Shown piece after piece: positions 35,351-47,101 of a stretch of DNA of 64,000 nucleotides (within the stretch, counting starts at the first letter, position 1; each line of letters begins with the position of its first letter). Both the position numbers and the translations under genes were made by a program. The stretch is taken from NCBI GenBank assembly GCA_039881045.1, contig JAYWVB010000058.1, positions 124,001-188,000 of the forward strand, read 5' to 3'. The notes under the pieces are model-generated. The model saw only the letters and a program-made list of their open reading frames with translations. It searched no databases and was not told where the DNA came from. This stretch comes from Chaetomium olivaceum (Eukaryota > Ascomycota > Sordariomycetes > Sordariales > Chaetomiaceae).

Positions 35351-38300
35351 AACGCCGGGCGTGGTCTGGTAAATAAGCCCTCCCCCGGGATTCTGGGCTC
35401 CCCTCCTTTTCTCCCCTTGCTACATCAACGCACATCCACCCCCGGGGCTGTTTGGGCAGATCCTGCTCGGGCAACCTCCTTGTTCCATGACGATTCGGAC
35501 AATGACTGTACCAGTGGGACACCTCGCCAGCGGCGGGCTGAAGGCCAGGCAGAGCTCGACATAGACCAGGTAGTCTTTCCCACAGGCTGGGCATACACTG
35601 CTGTGGTGCTCAGTGCACATTAACGGCGGCCCAGGGTTTTGCGGCGAGGTCGCGTGTTTGGTTGTGGGAGTGGTTGTTGATGTTTGGATGCGTCAGGCGA
35701 CATGTGGCTGCGGTGGGCGTTGATATGTCTTGTTTTCTGCTGTGGCTTGACAAGGTATGTTAAAGCCTCGCAGGTGAGCGGAGACGTGGCTGTTCCGGGA
35801 GAGGACCGATATATTGTATGGTGCGTCGTGGCCCGGCGAGTGTAGCTAGGGCCAGCTCAAGCTCCCCGTCGGAGAAGAAAAGGGGGGGGGAGCTTGGTTG
35901 AGAAGCAGGCTTGGCACGAGCGACCAGCCAGGTGCGTCTCGCCACTGCAACTGGCGTCAGATTACTGTAACTGGTGACTTGGAGAGCTGCTGCGGCAAAG
36001 GCGAACCATTGTGGATGGTACGCCTGGCAAGATCTGTCTGGAAGTGGAAGTAATCGCTCGACGATACGAGACAGAATGGGCCATTTTCTTTCTTGCGCGT
36101 AAGAGCCTTAGCTACTCGGTGCATCCCGCCATCCGCCGCGCGGAGTGCGCTTCGTTGCTACCTGATCAATCTCCCCCAGCACACAACGGAGCTTGAGCTG
36201 TTAACCGGAGCAAATGCTCCTAGGCGGATATCATCCCTGCGGGTTCTGATAGGCTAGGGATGCAAGGGGCTCCGGGAAAGAGGATCCTCTGGCAGCTCCT
36301 TGCACGTCCCCCCGTTTTTCTTCAAGAACACCTCGACGGTGCGCCCGCTGCGGGTTCGGGCATGCGAGGGGAAGCGGAGCCCGCCGCGTCGTGTCGCCCG
36401 TCTCTCGCCCAGGGCGGATATCGAAGTTTGGCCCATCACAGCTCCGCAAAGTGACAGATTGGCTGCATTTGGGATGCAAAAGTTCAAATTACGGCCCAGT
36501 AGCGATATTGCGATACAGCGACGACTTGGGGAACTCGCCGCCTGTCGCCTTGTCGCATCGGTTACATCAGGGTCCTCCCACACCCAACATATCATCCCGT
36601 CCGTCCAATGCAGCGCATCTCGTCCCGGGCTGGAAGGCCGATCTTCTGTGTATGTCGTCAGTCCAACACGCTGCCCTGTCTCGCCTACCTCGTGCCTGCC
36701 ATATCTCGCTCGCGATAAGTGTCGTGTGACCGGGGACACGGCGCACATTCCTGTTCATCCTGCTCGCCGGTCTCAGTTTGCTTGCTCAGCATCGTTCGAG
36801 AAGCCAATGGGAAACCCAGGCAAAGCCACTGAACTTCCCGAGTCCTGCTTCGTTGTTCCCAGCCAAGGCTGTGGCGCCGTGTTTCCGCCCCTCCACTGCC
36901 CCCGCACTGCCGGGGTTCCAGGTTGTCAGATGGCGGTACCGCGGGGTGGGGGAGAGCCTTCGAGAGAAAAAAAGACGAGTGTGGAAGGAGCGCGAACGGG
37001 GGTGAGATCTCGGTCTGGAACCCACCCCACCGTCTGCCGTCCGCCAAAGCCTTACCGGGCTCACTAGCAAGGAGCCGGACTGACCGCTGATTCTGCGCGT
37101 CAGCAACGAACAACAACAGTCTGCTTCGGTTGGTCACTTCTACCACTTACGCGTTGCTCCAGTACCGGAGCATGTCTGGGAACAATTCTCCGCAGGACAC
37201 CGGGAGCACCCGCGTACATCTCTGACATGCGGCCAGTCGCCGGACACGTCGAATGTACATGGTGCAATCATATTGGACTTGTCGAGGATGGATCTCGAAC
37301 ATGCGGAAGTTTTCGCCCGGAACCTGAACCAGTCCCGCGGGTCAACAGCGGGGTCCCGCTTTCGCCGAATCGTCGGAGGTGGCTCGGGAGGTACGTGGTA
37401 CTGCGAGAGTCTAGAACTTTCCAGCACCGTAGCATCGTTACACAGGACAAAACTCTTTTCCATATCGGTCGGTCTGGAGGCTTCGAAACGGACGTATGAA
37501 TAATGGCATGATGAAGCCCGTGCCTGGGTCAATGCGTGCGCCGGCGTTACGTTGTCACTTTGCGTCTCCGACCAGCGAGCTGTTGGGAATTCGCCAAGCA
37601 AGAAGTCGAAAAGGCACAGGAGAGAGGACCCTGGATTTTGAGGGGAGCACGGGAGATCGATGCAACCTGTGTGCCCCACATGCCGAAACTCACATCCTTC
37701 CTCTCGGCGCTAAACTAAAACCTCAGAGAGAGCAACTACGATTGTATGTACCTATGTACGCGTTAATAATGTCACAAGTTTTTGCTCACAACCCGTTTCG
37801 CATGTCCAAACTCAACTGATCGTCGGATTTCCCGGAATAACTGACAAACCGCCACATGATCGACCGTCTCCAACAAGGTCCAGGCATACCGAAGGCACGA
37901 GCAGCGCCACACATTACAAGTTACTCTTGCACTGCTTTACCTACCTTACGAAGTATAACCATAACTGACTAAGGTAACTGCCCTGCATACTTCGGAATTT
38001 TCGGGGACTCCGGGTGTGCTGGAGGTGCTCGGCAGCTTTGCGGATCGCATTGATTCGCAAGGTACCACCAACCTCCGTTTGCCGTAACGGTTCGAAGCGG
38101 GTTTTACACCGAGGTTGCCACACTTGCTCCCCCAGCATCCGGTGCGGTGTGATCGATTGGTGGCCGGCAACGACGGCAATTGCGCCACAACTGAGATGGG
38201 AAATGAGATTCCCATCACGAGTTTTGCCACAAGACGCGGGGTTTGTGAACAAGCTTTTTTTCAACAAAATAATTGCAAAGGACTTCACCATGCGCTGTCA

Positions 38301-38634
38301 TGTAAATCCCACCCATGACGGAACCGATTATCCCGCCACCCGAGAGCTCCGCGGTTCCGAAGCTGGGTCTCCGCCACGTCAGCCTCGACCTTTGATACCC
38401 AGTGGAGAAGCGAATGAATCCCGTGATTGTATATACAGTGGTGTTACAAGCGGCAAGCCAAGCCGAACGGCGTCGGCGAGACGGCGTGGCGAAGGGCAGT
38501 CCAGACCAACGCTAACGGAAAAAGGGGGACGACAGACTCGGATTCACATCGTCGAGTGGTGGGGTTCTGCATCCCAATTCTGACTTCGCGGTATCTAAGG
38601 CACGATGGTGGACATGTAGGTGAAGATGTTGATG
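35351..38634. other. Gene-poor region, no confident gene
   Basis: About 3.3 kb. ORFs up to 255 codons (36300-37067 plus, 36254-36748 minus, 37140-37679 minus) lie antisense to one another without domains or consistent splicing. This begins the lower-density stretch that runs to about 43 kb. Confidence 0.4.
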
Positions 38635-38704
38635 GTAAGTTGGATTACCCGCCGAAGAAACCTGAGGATTACCATTGACTTGCTGATGTTGCTCTATTCA
38701 AGAT

Positions 38705-39109
38705 ATGCTATTGTATAACCCAGTCCGGAATAACTCAATGCCAGAAACGCGGGCATCAAGAAATGGATTCACAGACATCGAAAGTGATTGGGTGATGTGC
38801 ACCAGCGGAGAAAGTTGGGCAGTCAACGAATCTCCGAATTTCCACCTAACCGACTGGCGTTGCTTGCCATCTCCACTCAATAGCAGGGTTACGGTTCCGT
38901 TCAAAACGGCAGAGGCATTGGCGAAACAAATCTCGTCTGCGGACGAGGCCTTGTCATTCCTCAAACACGGGTACCCCAAGAAAAGAATAGGTAGCCAACT
39001 GGCCTTGTGGAGATACCCATACCGCTATTCCACAGGCCACGAGTATGTGGATCCAGGCGAAAGATACATTCGTCAATCGCCACCGCGGGTAGATACTGGA
39101 AAGATATAG
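38705..39109 (+). CDS. Hypothetical protein, probably the last exon of a spliced gene
   Basis: 134-codon ORF opening MLLYNPVRNNSMPETRASRN, with a protein-like composition but no recognised domain. A clean intron (38635-38702: GTAAGT donor, TGCTGATG branch, CAAG acceptor) joins it in frame to an upstream open stretch ending GGHVGEDVD, so it may be the 3' exon of a longer gene whose 5' end I could not find: no ATG is available in the upstream frame. The surroundings are lower in GC than the flanking genes. Could be a spurious ORF. Confidence 0.3.
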   Translation: MLLYNPVRNNSMPETRASRNGFTDIESDWVMCTSGESWAVNESPNFHLTDWRCLPSPLNSRVTVPFKTAEALAKQISSADEALSFLKHGYPKKRIGSQLALWRYPYRYSTGHEYVDPGERYIRQSPPRVDTGKI

Positions 39110-40492
39110 GGGACCGGGAAGATATTAATATTGGTAATACACCACTCTTTTGCCCAATGACAACCTGAGCTTTTGTCCTCGAACATCATGTGTAACAAGC
39201 GCGACAGGTATTCTTCTAGCATCTTTTTTCCACAGAATTTGCTTTATTCAACCAGTACTTCCTCAAGTCGGCTTTGGCTTCACAAATCATAGTGTCCGGG
39301 TTGAAGCCAAAGCCGCATTGCTCTACTATTGGAAATGGAACTTTTGAGTCCAGTGTATGCATGTACATGTACATACCTTGGTGTTCTCGCATCTCGAGAA
39401 GGGTGCCAATTCCCGAGGTCTAGGTGGCTGGACAGTGCAACTTTCCTGCGAGAAGTTTACATGCCTTGCCCTCGGGGAGCTTGAAGAGCACCGCTAACTC
39501 ACCCAACCCGGTTTCGGCGATTTGTCTGGTGAGGATCCACATGATCAGTGACCAAGCAAAACGGTTGAGGTTTAAGAACGAAAAGACTTACAAAACCTTG
39601 CTAATGTACCGAGTGGGCCATTACAACCTCGTCTAAGAATTTATCAACTTCATGATACTCTATCCGCCAGCACAGCTTCAACAGACGGCCTCGCTCTCCC
39701 GGTTTCATTCGCGAATGTGGGTCTCAGACCCTCACTATGTGCAATTTTATCTCGCATGTTAACTCTTTTCAAGAACCTACCTGCTCAGGGATGGAACAAC
39801 TGATGTGTGTTGTTATGTGATTTCAAGCTGACAGAGTGATCACTCGCCTTGAGAGGGCCTTGCAATAAGGCCGAGAACTGTGAGAGGCACCAAACCTACT
39901 TAGTAATTAGATCTCGATTGGTACCTCGATAGCTTACCCGGAGAGAGACTTGAATTATATTCCCATCGGTATCATTTTCATTTCACTTTCCAACTTGGTC
40001 TTCTCGTGGCCCTCGATCGTGATCTCCTCTATCGAGAACTAGTTAGCGTATTCATGCGAGCTCTTCGCAGCGCCGAGTTCGCTGACTGGTTAACGCGTGC
40101 GTGTGTCTCAGACAGAAATGAGCTAATTGGTCTCCCTGGCTTCGGAATCCCCGCAAACCGGGAGCACTTCAGCTCCGTTGTCTTTCGTGCATGCGCTGCG
40201 ATTGCACCAACCTTTCCCCCTCCAGCACCGACTTGCCTTTCTTTTCGGCGGCAGCGCCGTCAGTAATCCCCATTCCAACACCTGGGCCTCTCGTTTGATT
40301 CCGTCAAGGCCGGGGAACCCCAAGATCTAATGCATACCTTGCCCGCACACGCACACACCTTGTTCATAAACTTCTCAGATATCTTCTCATGAAGGCTTGC
40401 GGTCCAAATTTAATCGGCTTTTCTCACTCTCTGCGTGGCTGTCTCTGAGAGGTTTTGCTGTGGGGAACTCCTGCTGGCACCCGGCGTCCCGA
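39110..40492. other. Lower-GC spacer, no gene seen
   Basis: About 1.4 kb, visibly richer in A+T than the gene-bearing parts of the window. An 86-codon open stretch at 40006-40266 starts only with a non-ATG codon and is not called. Confidence 0.4.
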
Positions 40493-40935
40493 ATGGATGT
40501 TCAAACCATTGATGTCCAAAGCGGGGGGACGTACGAAGCAGAGCTCGAAGACGGGAGAAGACTCACTTTTCGGTCCCTGGGATCGGGAAAGATAAGTTAC
40601 AGAAGTTACTTGGTAAGCCACGAATTACAAGTTCATCGTCCAAGGCGCTAAAACTTGAGAAGGTTCGCTCAAACGAGAGCTGCGACAAGCGATGGGTTGG
40701 CTCATCGCTGCCATTCGGAATACAACTCCAATTGGAAAATGGCAATCTTGACGAGGATGGAGTTGTGATCATTGCCATAAAGAAAACAAAACCTGAACTC
40801 TCTGCTAAACAGGGAGGTGGATCCGTCGTTGGGTCAGGGCAGCAGTGCACCATATTACCTCCCCAATTCATGGTCATTTCTTCTTTTTCTAAGTTTCCTG
40901 CCCAATCGTCCTCTCATGGGTCTAGTCAGCCATGA
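40493..40935 (+). CDS. Hypothetical protein, possible single frame break
   Basis: Two overlapping open stretches look like one protein of about 147 aa. The first opens MDVQTIDVQSGGTYEAELED and runs to KISYRSYL; the second, one base out of frame, continues GKPRITSSSSKALKLEKV and contains IQLQLENGNLDEDGVVIIAI. One extra base in the GG at 40612-40613 would join them. The alternative is an intron beginning GTAAGC at the same spot. Composition (mixed charged and beta-prone segments, no low complexity) favours a real protein. No family recognised. Confidence 0.35.
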
Positions 40936-41259
40936 TTTTGTTCATACTTTGGCGGCCCAAGTAACGGATTATGTCATGGACTCGGGCTCTCATATCATGT
41001 CCCCCTTAGCACGGTTACCGCGGGAATTGGCCGATGCATTCCTGCTGCGACCAAACAGAACTTGCAGGGATTAGGGTTTTTCTGAGATATTTAGTTCTTA
41101 ATGATGCTGAGTTTAGGAGGGTTGGAGATACTAGAATGAGCTTCCTTTCGCGCGGGTTAATGCAAAGAATTCGCCAATAATGCTCTGTGATTGTTCAAGA
41201 GGTTTCCTGTCGCACTCCTCCGGCTCTCCGTACTCAAGCTAGCCGTCCCCAACAATAAA
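40936..41259. other. Convergent spacer, no gene seen
   Basis: 324 bp between two weakly supported small ORFs; nothing recognised. Confidence 0.4.
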
Positions 41260-41693
41260 TCAAACTGTAGGCTCTTGCCCACGGCCCACGGATGAGTGTC
41301 GAGGGTAACAGACAGGATAGCTACCGCCTACACAACCAAGCCAGGAACAGGCGAAGTCCATGAGTGACCATTGGCACCATCCATAGCTGCGTAGTAACTG
41401 CCTCCCTCTCAATGTTGAGCTGAGGATATTTTCCTCGACGACGGCGTACTTTCCTCCACCCTGCACCGTAAACCTTCTTCTAGAACTCTGACCCGGCCCG
41501 TCACTAGTAATTTGAACATCCGCCCCGGTTTCCTTGCAGTGTTCGAGTAGGTCGTCAAGGTTAAAGGCGCGAGATGTACCGTTCTGAAGAATAGTTAGCG
41601 AGGGTGTCGAAATTCAGTTGGGCAGTGAATAAAAACCTGACTCATGGTCTCAGAAGGAGCATAACCTGGCGACTGGAGTTCGGGGGAAGCCAT
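41260..41693 (-). CDS. Hypothetical small protein, two exons
   Basis: Spliced model of 126 aa. Exon 1 (41637-41693) opens MASPELQSPGYAPSETMSQ; a 53-nt intron (41584-41636) has a weak GTTTTT donor but a good CTAACT branch and TTCAG acceptor; exon 2 begins NGTSRAFNLDDLLEHCKETG and includes RRRFTVQGGGKYAVVEENI. The join keeps frame. The C-terminal third is less protein-like and may hide another intron. No domain recognised. It faces the 40493-40935 ORF on the other strand. Confidence 0.35.
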
Positions 41694-42635
41694 CGGGCGT
41701 ACCCAAGCTGAAAGGATTGGGAAGTGGACGAGAGATGTGCTGGCTAATTCTTCTGGCTTTGAAATGTTCGGGACCATCGCGCCTCTTTGAATTTCGCATC
41801 GCGTCGAGCGGAAAGGAGACGCGAGAGATCCGCAGGCAACACATCAACGCCACACGGTTGGATCGGCAAAACGAACCCCATGTCTCACACTCATCACACG
41901 TTCTCTACTGGCCTTAAGATTTTGCATGCGTCTATTGATTCTTTTTTTTCTTTTGCTGCAGACATCTCGCATGCTTACCTGGGGTCCTCGAGATCGTACT
42001 TAGTTGAGAATGCCTGAGGATGGCTGGGAACTCCGATAGGGTTGGAATTTTAGCATGGAATATGAAGACTAAACCCGACAAAGCTGCTTAGCTGGCTATT
42101 ACCACTCAAGAACGTCTCAGACATGTATTTATGCGGATGTGCATCCTGCACTCTGCATGCTGTGTGATGCTGCACTGTTCTGTTCCGGGACAACGCCACA
42201 GGAAGTCGAGCTCGATACAAATCCCGGCGCAACACCCCTGCGCCCAAATTGGGGCGATGGGTTGCTTCGGCCTATCCCGGTTCACGCGCAGACCGGTCAA
42301 CCAAACTCGACTGAAACAACTCTCACTCTCCACCGTCTTGAGACTCAGCAAAGCGCAAAGGACAGGGGCCACCTGCGTTTCCCTCCCGGGTTCGTCTACC
42401 CGTGACGAGATCGACAACCTAGCATTCCAACCGCAGGCAGGACGATGTTCCAGCCAGCTGAGGCTGACTGCATCTCGATACGTGTTGCGGGGATGAAGTG
42501 ACCTCCGTAGGTATAAAAAAGGAGAGGACACCCCCGCAGCATGCATTTTGCAAAGCGCAATCTGATAACTATCATAATTCCTTCCCGGCCCCGGAAATCT
42601 CACCATCCGACTTGTCAGTTGCAAGGTTCGCCATC
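41694..42635. other. Intergenic, no gene seen
   Basis: About 0.9 kb; overlapping antisense ORFs at 42106-42624 and 42131-42496 lack features. Includes the presumed promoter of the 68-aa gene. Confidence 0.4.
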
Positions 42636-42900
42636 ATGGATATGTACTATGGGATGGATCCCAAGTCGTAGGTATTTTCTTCATCTTTTCCGGGCGGAGC
42701 TTATACTGACTCCCGTGCTTTTCAGTATTGCGATAGCCGCTGCTGGCTTCTGGACCACGACTCCAGTGTCCCGCGTGACCAATGTACAGACAACAAAGTA
42801 TAAGAAAGTCATACGGAGAAAGGAAATCGACGCGAAGGCCTCAACTGGAGCTGAAGGACAAGCTGCGAGGGAGGATGCGCCTCTGGAGAAGAGTCGGTGA
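42636..42900 (+). CDS. Small hypothetical protein (68 aa), two exons
   Basis: ATG at 42636 (context ATCATGG) opens MDMYYGMDPKS; intron 42668-42725 has GTAGGT donor, TACTGACTC branch and TTTTCAG acceptor and keeps the frame; exon 2 gives IAIAAAGFWTTTPVSRVTN and a Lys/Arg-rich then Glu/Ala-rich tail ending PLEKSR. A weak hydrophobic stretch near residues 11-20 could be a short membrane segment. Too small for domain assignment. Splice signals and in-frame join support a real gene. Confidence 0.5.
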
Positions 42901-43685
42901 GGGCGTGCCTGCTGCTGAAGACATTGGCATCTGATTCATCATTGTGGCTTCCACGCAATAATGCGTGAGTTAGTCATACTGTGTTATATACATGGGCGCA
43001 TGCAGAGTGGTGGCCCCAATTTAACATATTGAATTTCACCGTGGCTTCGGGAACGGAGCGCGGAAAACCGAGAATCACATGCATGGATCCAAACCCAGAC
43101 AGAATAGAGCGGGAAATGCCGTCTTCAGAGATGTGATGGGACGCCAGAGGTCTGTCCGCGGCTTCGGCATGCCGTTCCCGGTGACCAGACGCCGGGGACG
43201 CTCAACGGGCCCGGTCTTGCCCGCCCGTCTCATCGGTTTTCTTTTGACCCCGGCGCTTCTAATCAGGTCTCAGCGGCTCTCGTTCGCCGCTCATGATGTG
43301 ATGTTACTCGTTCCATCTCCCTTTAAGTCGCCAATGAGCGCGTCTGCACGTTTCAAATTAACATTTGCATCTCATGTTGTTAACCATTAGGTAGCGACGG
43401 CATGCACAGGGCGATGAAAACCGGACCGAGTAGAGCCATACAGATATCGCACACGCAAGTCACGGCACTAAAGTACCCTGTCCTCGAGCGTTTCTGGCAA
43501 ATGTATCCTGTAAATGTGTGCTGAAAACACTTCATACCACGCGGCTTACGCCGGCCTCTCCCTCCTCTCCCTCCTCTCTCGAGCCCTCCCTCTTGTCTTC
43601 TTCCTCCTTCTTACTATCTCCGCCGTTGCTATCTGCCCCCTTGGGTTCTACCGTCCTGTCTTCTCCCTCCTCATCCTCTCCCTCC
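42901..43685. other. Convergent spacer, no gene seen
   Basis: About 0.8 kb with a strongly pyrimidine-rich tract from about 43555 that continues into the 3' coding end of the APH-like gene. Confidence 0.5.
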
Positions 43686-45167
43686 TCACCCTCTCGCTTC
43701 TTGACATCCTCTCTTTCGTCCCTTCTCCTCTTCCTCCTCCTCCTCATCTGAGTCTTCATCCTCCTCACCATCTAGGGTCCGCCTAACCCATACAAGCTGT
43801 CTCTTCGCGCTCTCAAGATCGGTACTGAGCTCCGACGCCCCCTCCAAGAAGAACGTCTTCGCCGTCAACGCAGGCGACTCCGGCTTCCAGTCTTTCCATC
43901 CCAGTTTCTTGAGCGCCTCATCATAGCGTTTCCGGAGGAGGCGCAGATCCCACCGGTCGCGACTGGACACCATGGCAGCGTTGTACCGCTCGTCCTCCTC
44001 GTCATAGGTCTCGGGGACTTTGGGTAGCCTCTCATCTAAGGGATCCGGCGCCTGCAAGAGTAGCGGGTAGTCCCGCCCGTACCAGTCGGGCAAGGTCATA
44101 GCCGACTCCCAGTCGATAATGCCCGTTATCTCGAACGTGTCTGGGTTGACGAAGATGTTGGCCGCTCTGAGGTCTGGATGGTACAGGGAGAACCGGGGCT
44201 GTTCGGCCACGGATGGGTCCGGTGGGGGGAAGGTCTCGGCTAGCAGGTCAAGATAACCCTGGGTCGTCTTAATCGCCTCGTCGTACTCATCGCGAAACTC
44301 GTTCTCGCCCTCGATTTCCAACTCATCTTCCACCAGGCTCTCCCAATCCGTGGCTCGGTGCGCGGCCGTCATGTCTTCCTTGTGGTCCAGGAGAGTCTTG
44401 GCCGTCGTGATGACCTCTCTCTCGATCTTGACTAGGCTACTGAGCCAGTCACCACACGACGGGAAAGGCCCACGATGACTATCCAAATAGCGACGCCGGC
44501 CTGAAAAGAAGCAGCTGTCTATGGCGGGGCCGACGACGTACCGGGCGGCAGTCGTGTCCCCAACCGTGGTGTCGTCGGTGGTTGTGCTGGTGCTGTCGGT
44601 GATTTGTTCCGTGACATAGATGGAACCAATTTGGGCGAACTTGTGCTCGGACTTCCAGAGCTGCGACATCATGTCGGCGAGTTTATCGGTGAGTTCCAGC
44701 TTCTGATCCCACGACATCTTCCTCCAGACATCTCTCAGCTCAACACCCGGGAGCTTCTCCATAAGGCACCAGTCATACCCCAGTTCAGTGTCGGCAGCAA
44801 GGCCCCAAGCCACACATCTCGGGACAGGGATTGTGGTCCGCTCCCCCAAGAAACGAAACGTGGACACCTCGCTTTTTATTTTGAATGTCGGGTCCATCGG
44901 AATGGCGACCCGAAAAACGAGGGGTTTCGGCCATGCAGGGTGCTTGACATCGTAGACCTTGTGGTGGGCTCCGTCGGCGAGGAACTCAACCTCGAGCTGC
45001 TCTTTGTCTGGAAGTGACCCGGAATGCGCCAGATTTGGCCGCGCATACTTGGACCAGACCAAGTTCTTGATGACCGAGACGTCGGGTTCAGTTGGCCAGA
45101 TGGGTAGTGAGTTCCAGTTCCGGGTCCATTTGAGGCGATGGTCTGGCAGGTATTGCTGCCAAGCCAT
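43686..45167 (-). CDS. Aminoglycoside-phosphotransferase-fold (APH) kinase-like protein
   Basis: Intronless 493-aa protein of the APH/choline-kinase-like family that is greatly expanded in filamentous fungi; substrates are mostly unknown. Start chosen at ATG 45167 (MAWQQYLPDHRLKW); the frame is open further up but only from a non-ATG codon. N-lobe: FLADGAHHKVYDV (nucleotide loop region), PLVFRVAIP with the later Glu, ERTTIPVPRCVAWG, WCLMEKLPGVELRDVW (hinge). C-lobe: catalytic loop YHPDLRAANIFV (H-x-D-x4-N) and metal-binding GIIDWESA. The C-terminus is a run of Glu/Asp then Lys/Arg, encoded by the pyrimidine-rich plus strand. Catalytic residues are present, so an active kinase is possible. The frame is intact. 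Confidence 0.85.
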   Translation of the reverse strand: MAWQQYLPDHRLKWTRNWNSLPIWPTEPDVSVIKNLVWSKYARPNLAHSGSLPDKEQLEVEFLADGAHHKVYDVKHPAWPKPLVFRVAIPMDPTFKIKSEVSTFRFLGERTTIPVPRCVAWGLAADTELGYDWCLMEKLPGVELRDVWRKMSWDQKLELTDKLADMMSQLWKSEHKFAQIGSIYVTEQITDSTSTTTDDTTVGDTTAARYVVGPAIDSCFFSGRRRYLDSHRGPFPSCGDWLSSLVKIEREVITTAKTLLDHKEDMTAAHRATDWESLVEDELEIEGENEFRDEYDEAIKTTQGYLDLLAETFPPPDPSVAEQPRFSLYHPDLRAANIFVNPDTFEITGIIDWESAMTLPDWYGRDYPLLLQAPDPLDERLPKVPETYDEEDERYNAAMVSSRDRWDLRLLRKRYDEALKKLGWKDWKPESPALTAKTFFLEGASELSTDLESAKRQLVWVRRTLDGEEDEDSDEEEEEEEKGRKRGCQEARG

Positions 45168-47101
45168 GCTTGCTGATGCTGTTGGTTTGGAGAATAAAGA
45201 GGTGGGGGGAGACTGGAGGGAGAATGCTATCACGCGAAAGGCACTTTTAGCAATGGGAAGGGCCGTGGGACTTGACCAATGCGGAGCCTCCTACTTCGGT
45301 CACGATGGAACCTAAGTACGGAGTATCGCTCGCTATGTGGTGAAATTTGCGAAAAGGAAAGGAGGAAGGCACTTGGAGTCGAGTTAGAGCGTCTTTTCTC
45401 AAAAAAGAAAAGCGCCAAGATGGCCTCAGGGGAACGCTAAGCGCCTCCAAGGCTTCGACCACCATGGTCATATTGAGATGGCCATAATTATCTAATCTGT
45501 CAACTGTTTATATCCAACGAAAGTAAGCAAATGCATGCTAACTGGTGTGCTGGGTTTTTGTAAGCCGCCGGCCACCCGACCTAGTCGCAGTCTGGCAGAG
45601 CGGCACAGCCTAAGTGTTCAGGGCCCTGGCCTCGCAGGTTGACGCCTCGTCATTTACTCTTACGACCTTTATCCCACGTCCTGTCTTCTTTCTCTTCTCT
45701 TCCCCTTTCTTTTCTCCTTTCTTTTCACTTTCTTCCTTCCTTTCTTCCCTTCTTTCTTTTCTATTTTTCTTTTTCTTGTTTTCCCTCTCCTTTCCTCGCT
45801 TTCCTTCCCGCGCATTGAAGATTTAGAACAAGACTAACCTATGATCATAGCGGAACGACGATACTAACGAGGCTCCTTACATGCGCCGCCTCTACATCCA
45901 ACCCGTCGGCTCCAATAAGGAGAAAACAAAGTCCAAGAGGAGCGGGCAATCCCAAAAGAATAGTGCCATTCTAGCCCGATGCCACTCAAGCGACCAAGGC
46001 ACACCCCAGTAGATTCGTGATGCCTTGATTGAGAGCTTCGGAAGCGGAAAGACAACCATGAAGACGAATCCTAAGCGTATTGTTGGTTACCCCGCCCCCC
46101 TTCCCTTGATGCGAAGAGATGTGAGGGGGGAGGGGGGTGGGGAAAGGGGTGGTTGAAATTGCGCCTGTCGTTCGTTGTGAGAGCTGCGTCTAGCAAGGGA
46201 CATTGTACAGTACAGCACTGAGCGCAAGCGCTAATTTACGTATGAATTGACTTGAATTTTTACAAAACCGTAGTCCCCGCACTCTTCCTTGCCCTTTTGC
46301 TTGAGTGTTAGTGTAGGTACAAAGATCATGACCAGATAAGCTGCCAGGATTGTTGTAGGCAAGTCAGCAGTGCTTCGCAACATCAAGAGGAACGACGTCA
46401 ACTTCTCGCGTGAGAAAGCAATTTAGGCCACTTGTATCCCTCTCACTTTCCAGATCTTGACGCCATGGTACAGCCAGGGCAGATAGATGTGAGGAGGGAA
46501 GATAGGAGGTACATGGGAGCCAGTTGCGCAAGTGGCTTCCAGGTTTTCTAAATGGGCAGGTGGTACTAGAGGACTCTTGTAAAATTTGGGACATATGGCG
46601 ACACCCTGGTGGCTCCCAGGCCATCCGTGAATCACTCCGCGGCACCACCCGAGATATGCTTTTTAGTGTATGTACTCGACCGGCCATCCCACACGCGAAG
46701 CACACACAAGCAAGCAAACCAACAGGCAAAACACCAAAATGCCAAGGGTATATTTGCCGTCAACAGCCAATGACTCGGGATGTACTCAGTAGTCTAGCTC
46801 GGCCCTGTCCGCTTGCAAGACGCTCCAAGGGTGACACGCTCTATCATCAGCCCGATCTATCCAAAACCACCGAGGGAGGGCTGCGCGGTGACACCGTCAT
46901 CAAGACCGCAACATCATCAAAGCCAAAGTCCATGCCAATACGTGGAAATGAGAAAGAACAAGAAAAGGGCACCAAACCAAAAAGAAAAAGAAAAATGAAG
47001 AAAAAAGGAGATCCATCGCTCGGCAGATTGCCTCCCTGCCCTTCATCTTCACACCGTCAAACGCTACTTCCTCCTACATCCCACCACCCCTTCAATATCT
47101 A
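45168..47101. other. Intergenic, with a pyrimidine tract
   Basis: About 1.9 kb between two minus-strand genes. A nearly pure C/T stretch lies at about 45655-45810. An A-rich, purine-biased stretch occurs at about 46940-47010, near the GH16 3' end. No gene supported. Confidence 0.5.

Noticed and set aside
36300..37067. 255-codon plus ORF
   Set aside because: Begins only with a non-ATG codon, is antisense to other ORFs of similar length, and shows no conserved features.
43555..43745. Pyrimidine-rich tract as a possible regulatory or triplex element
   Set aside because: Much of it is simply the antisense of the Glu/Lys-rich tail of the APH-like protein.
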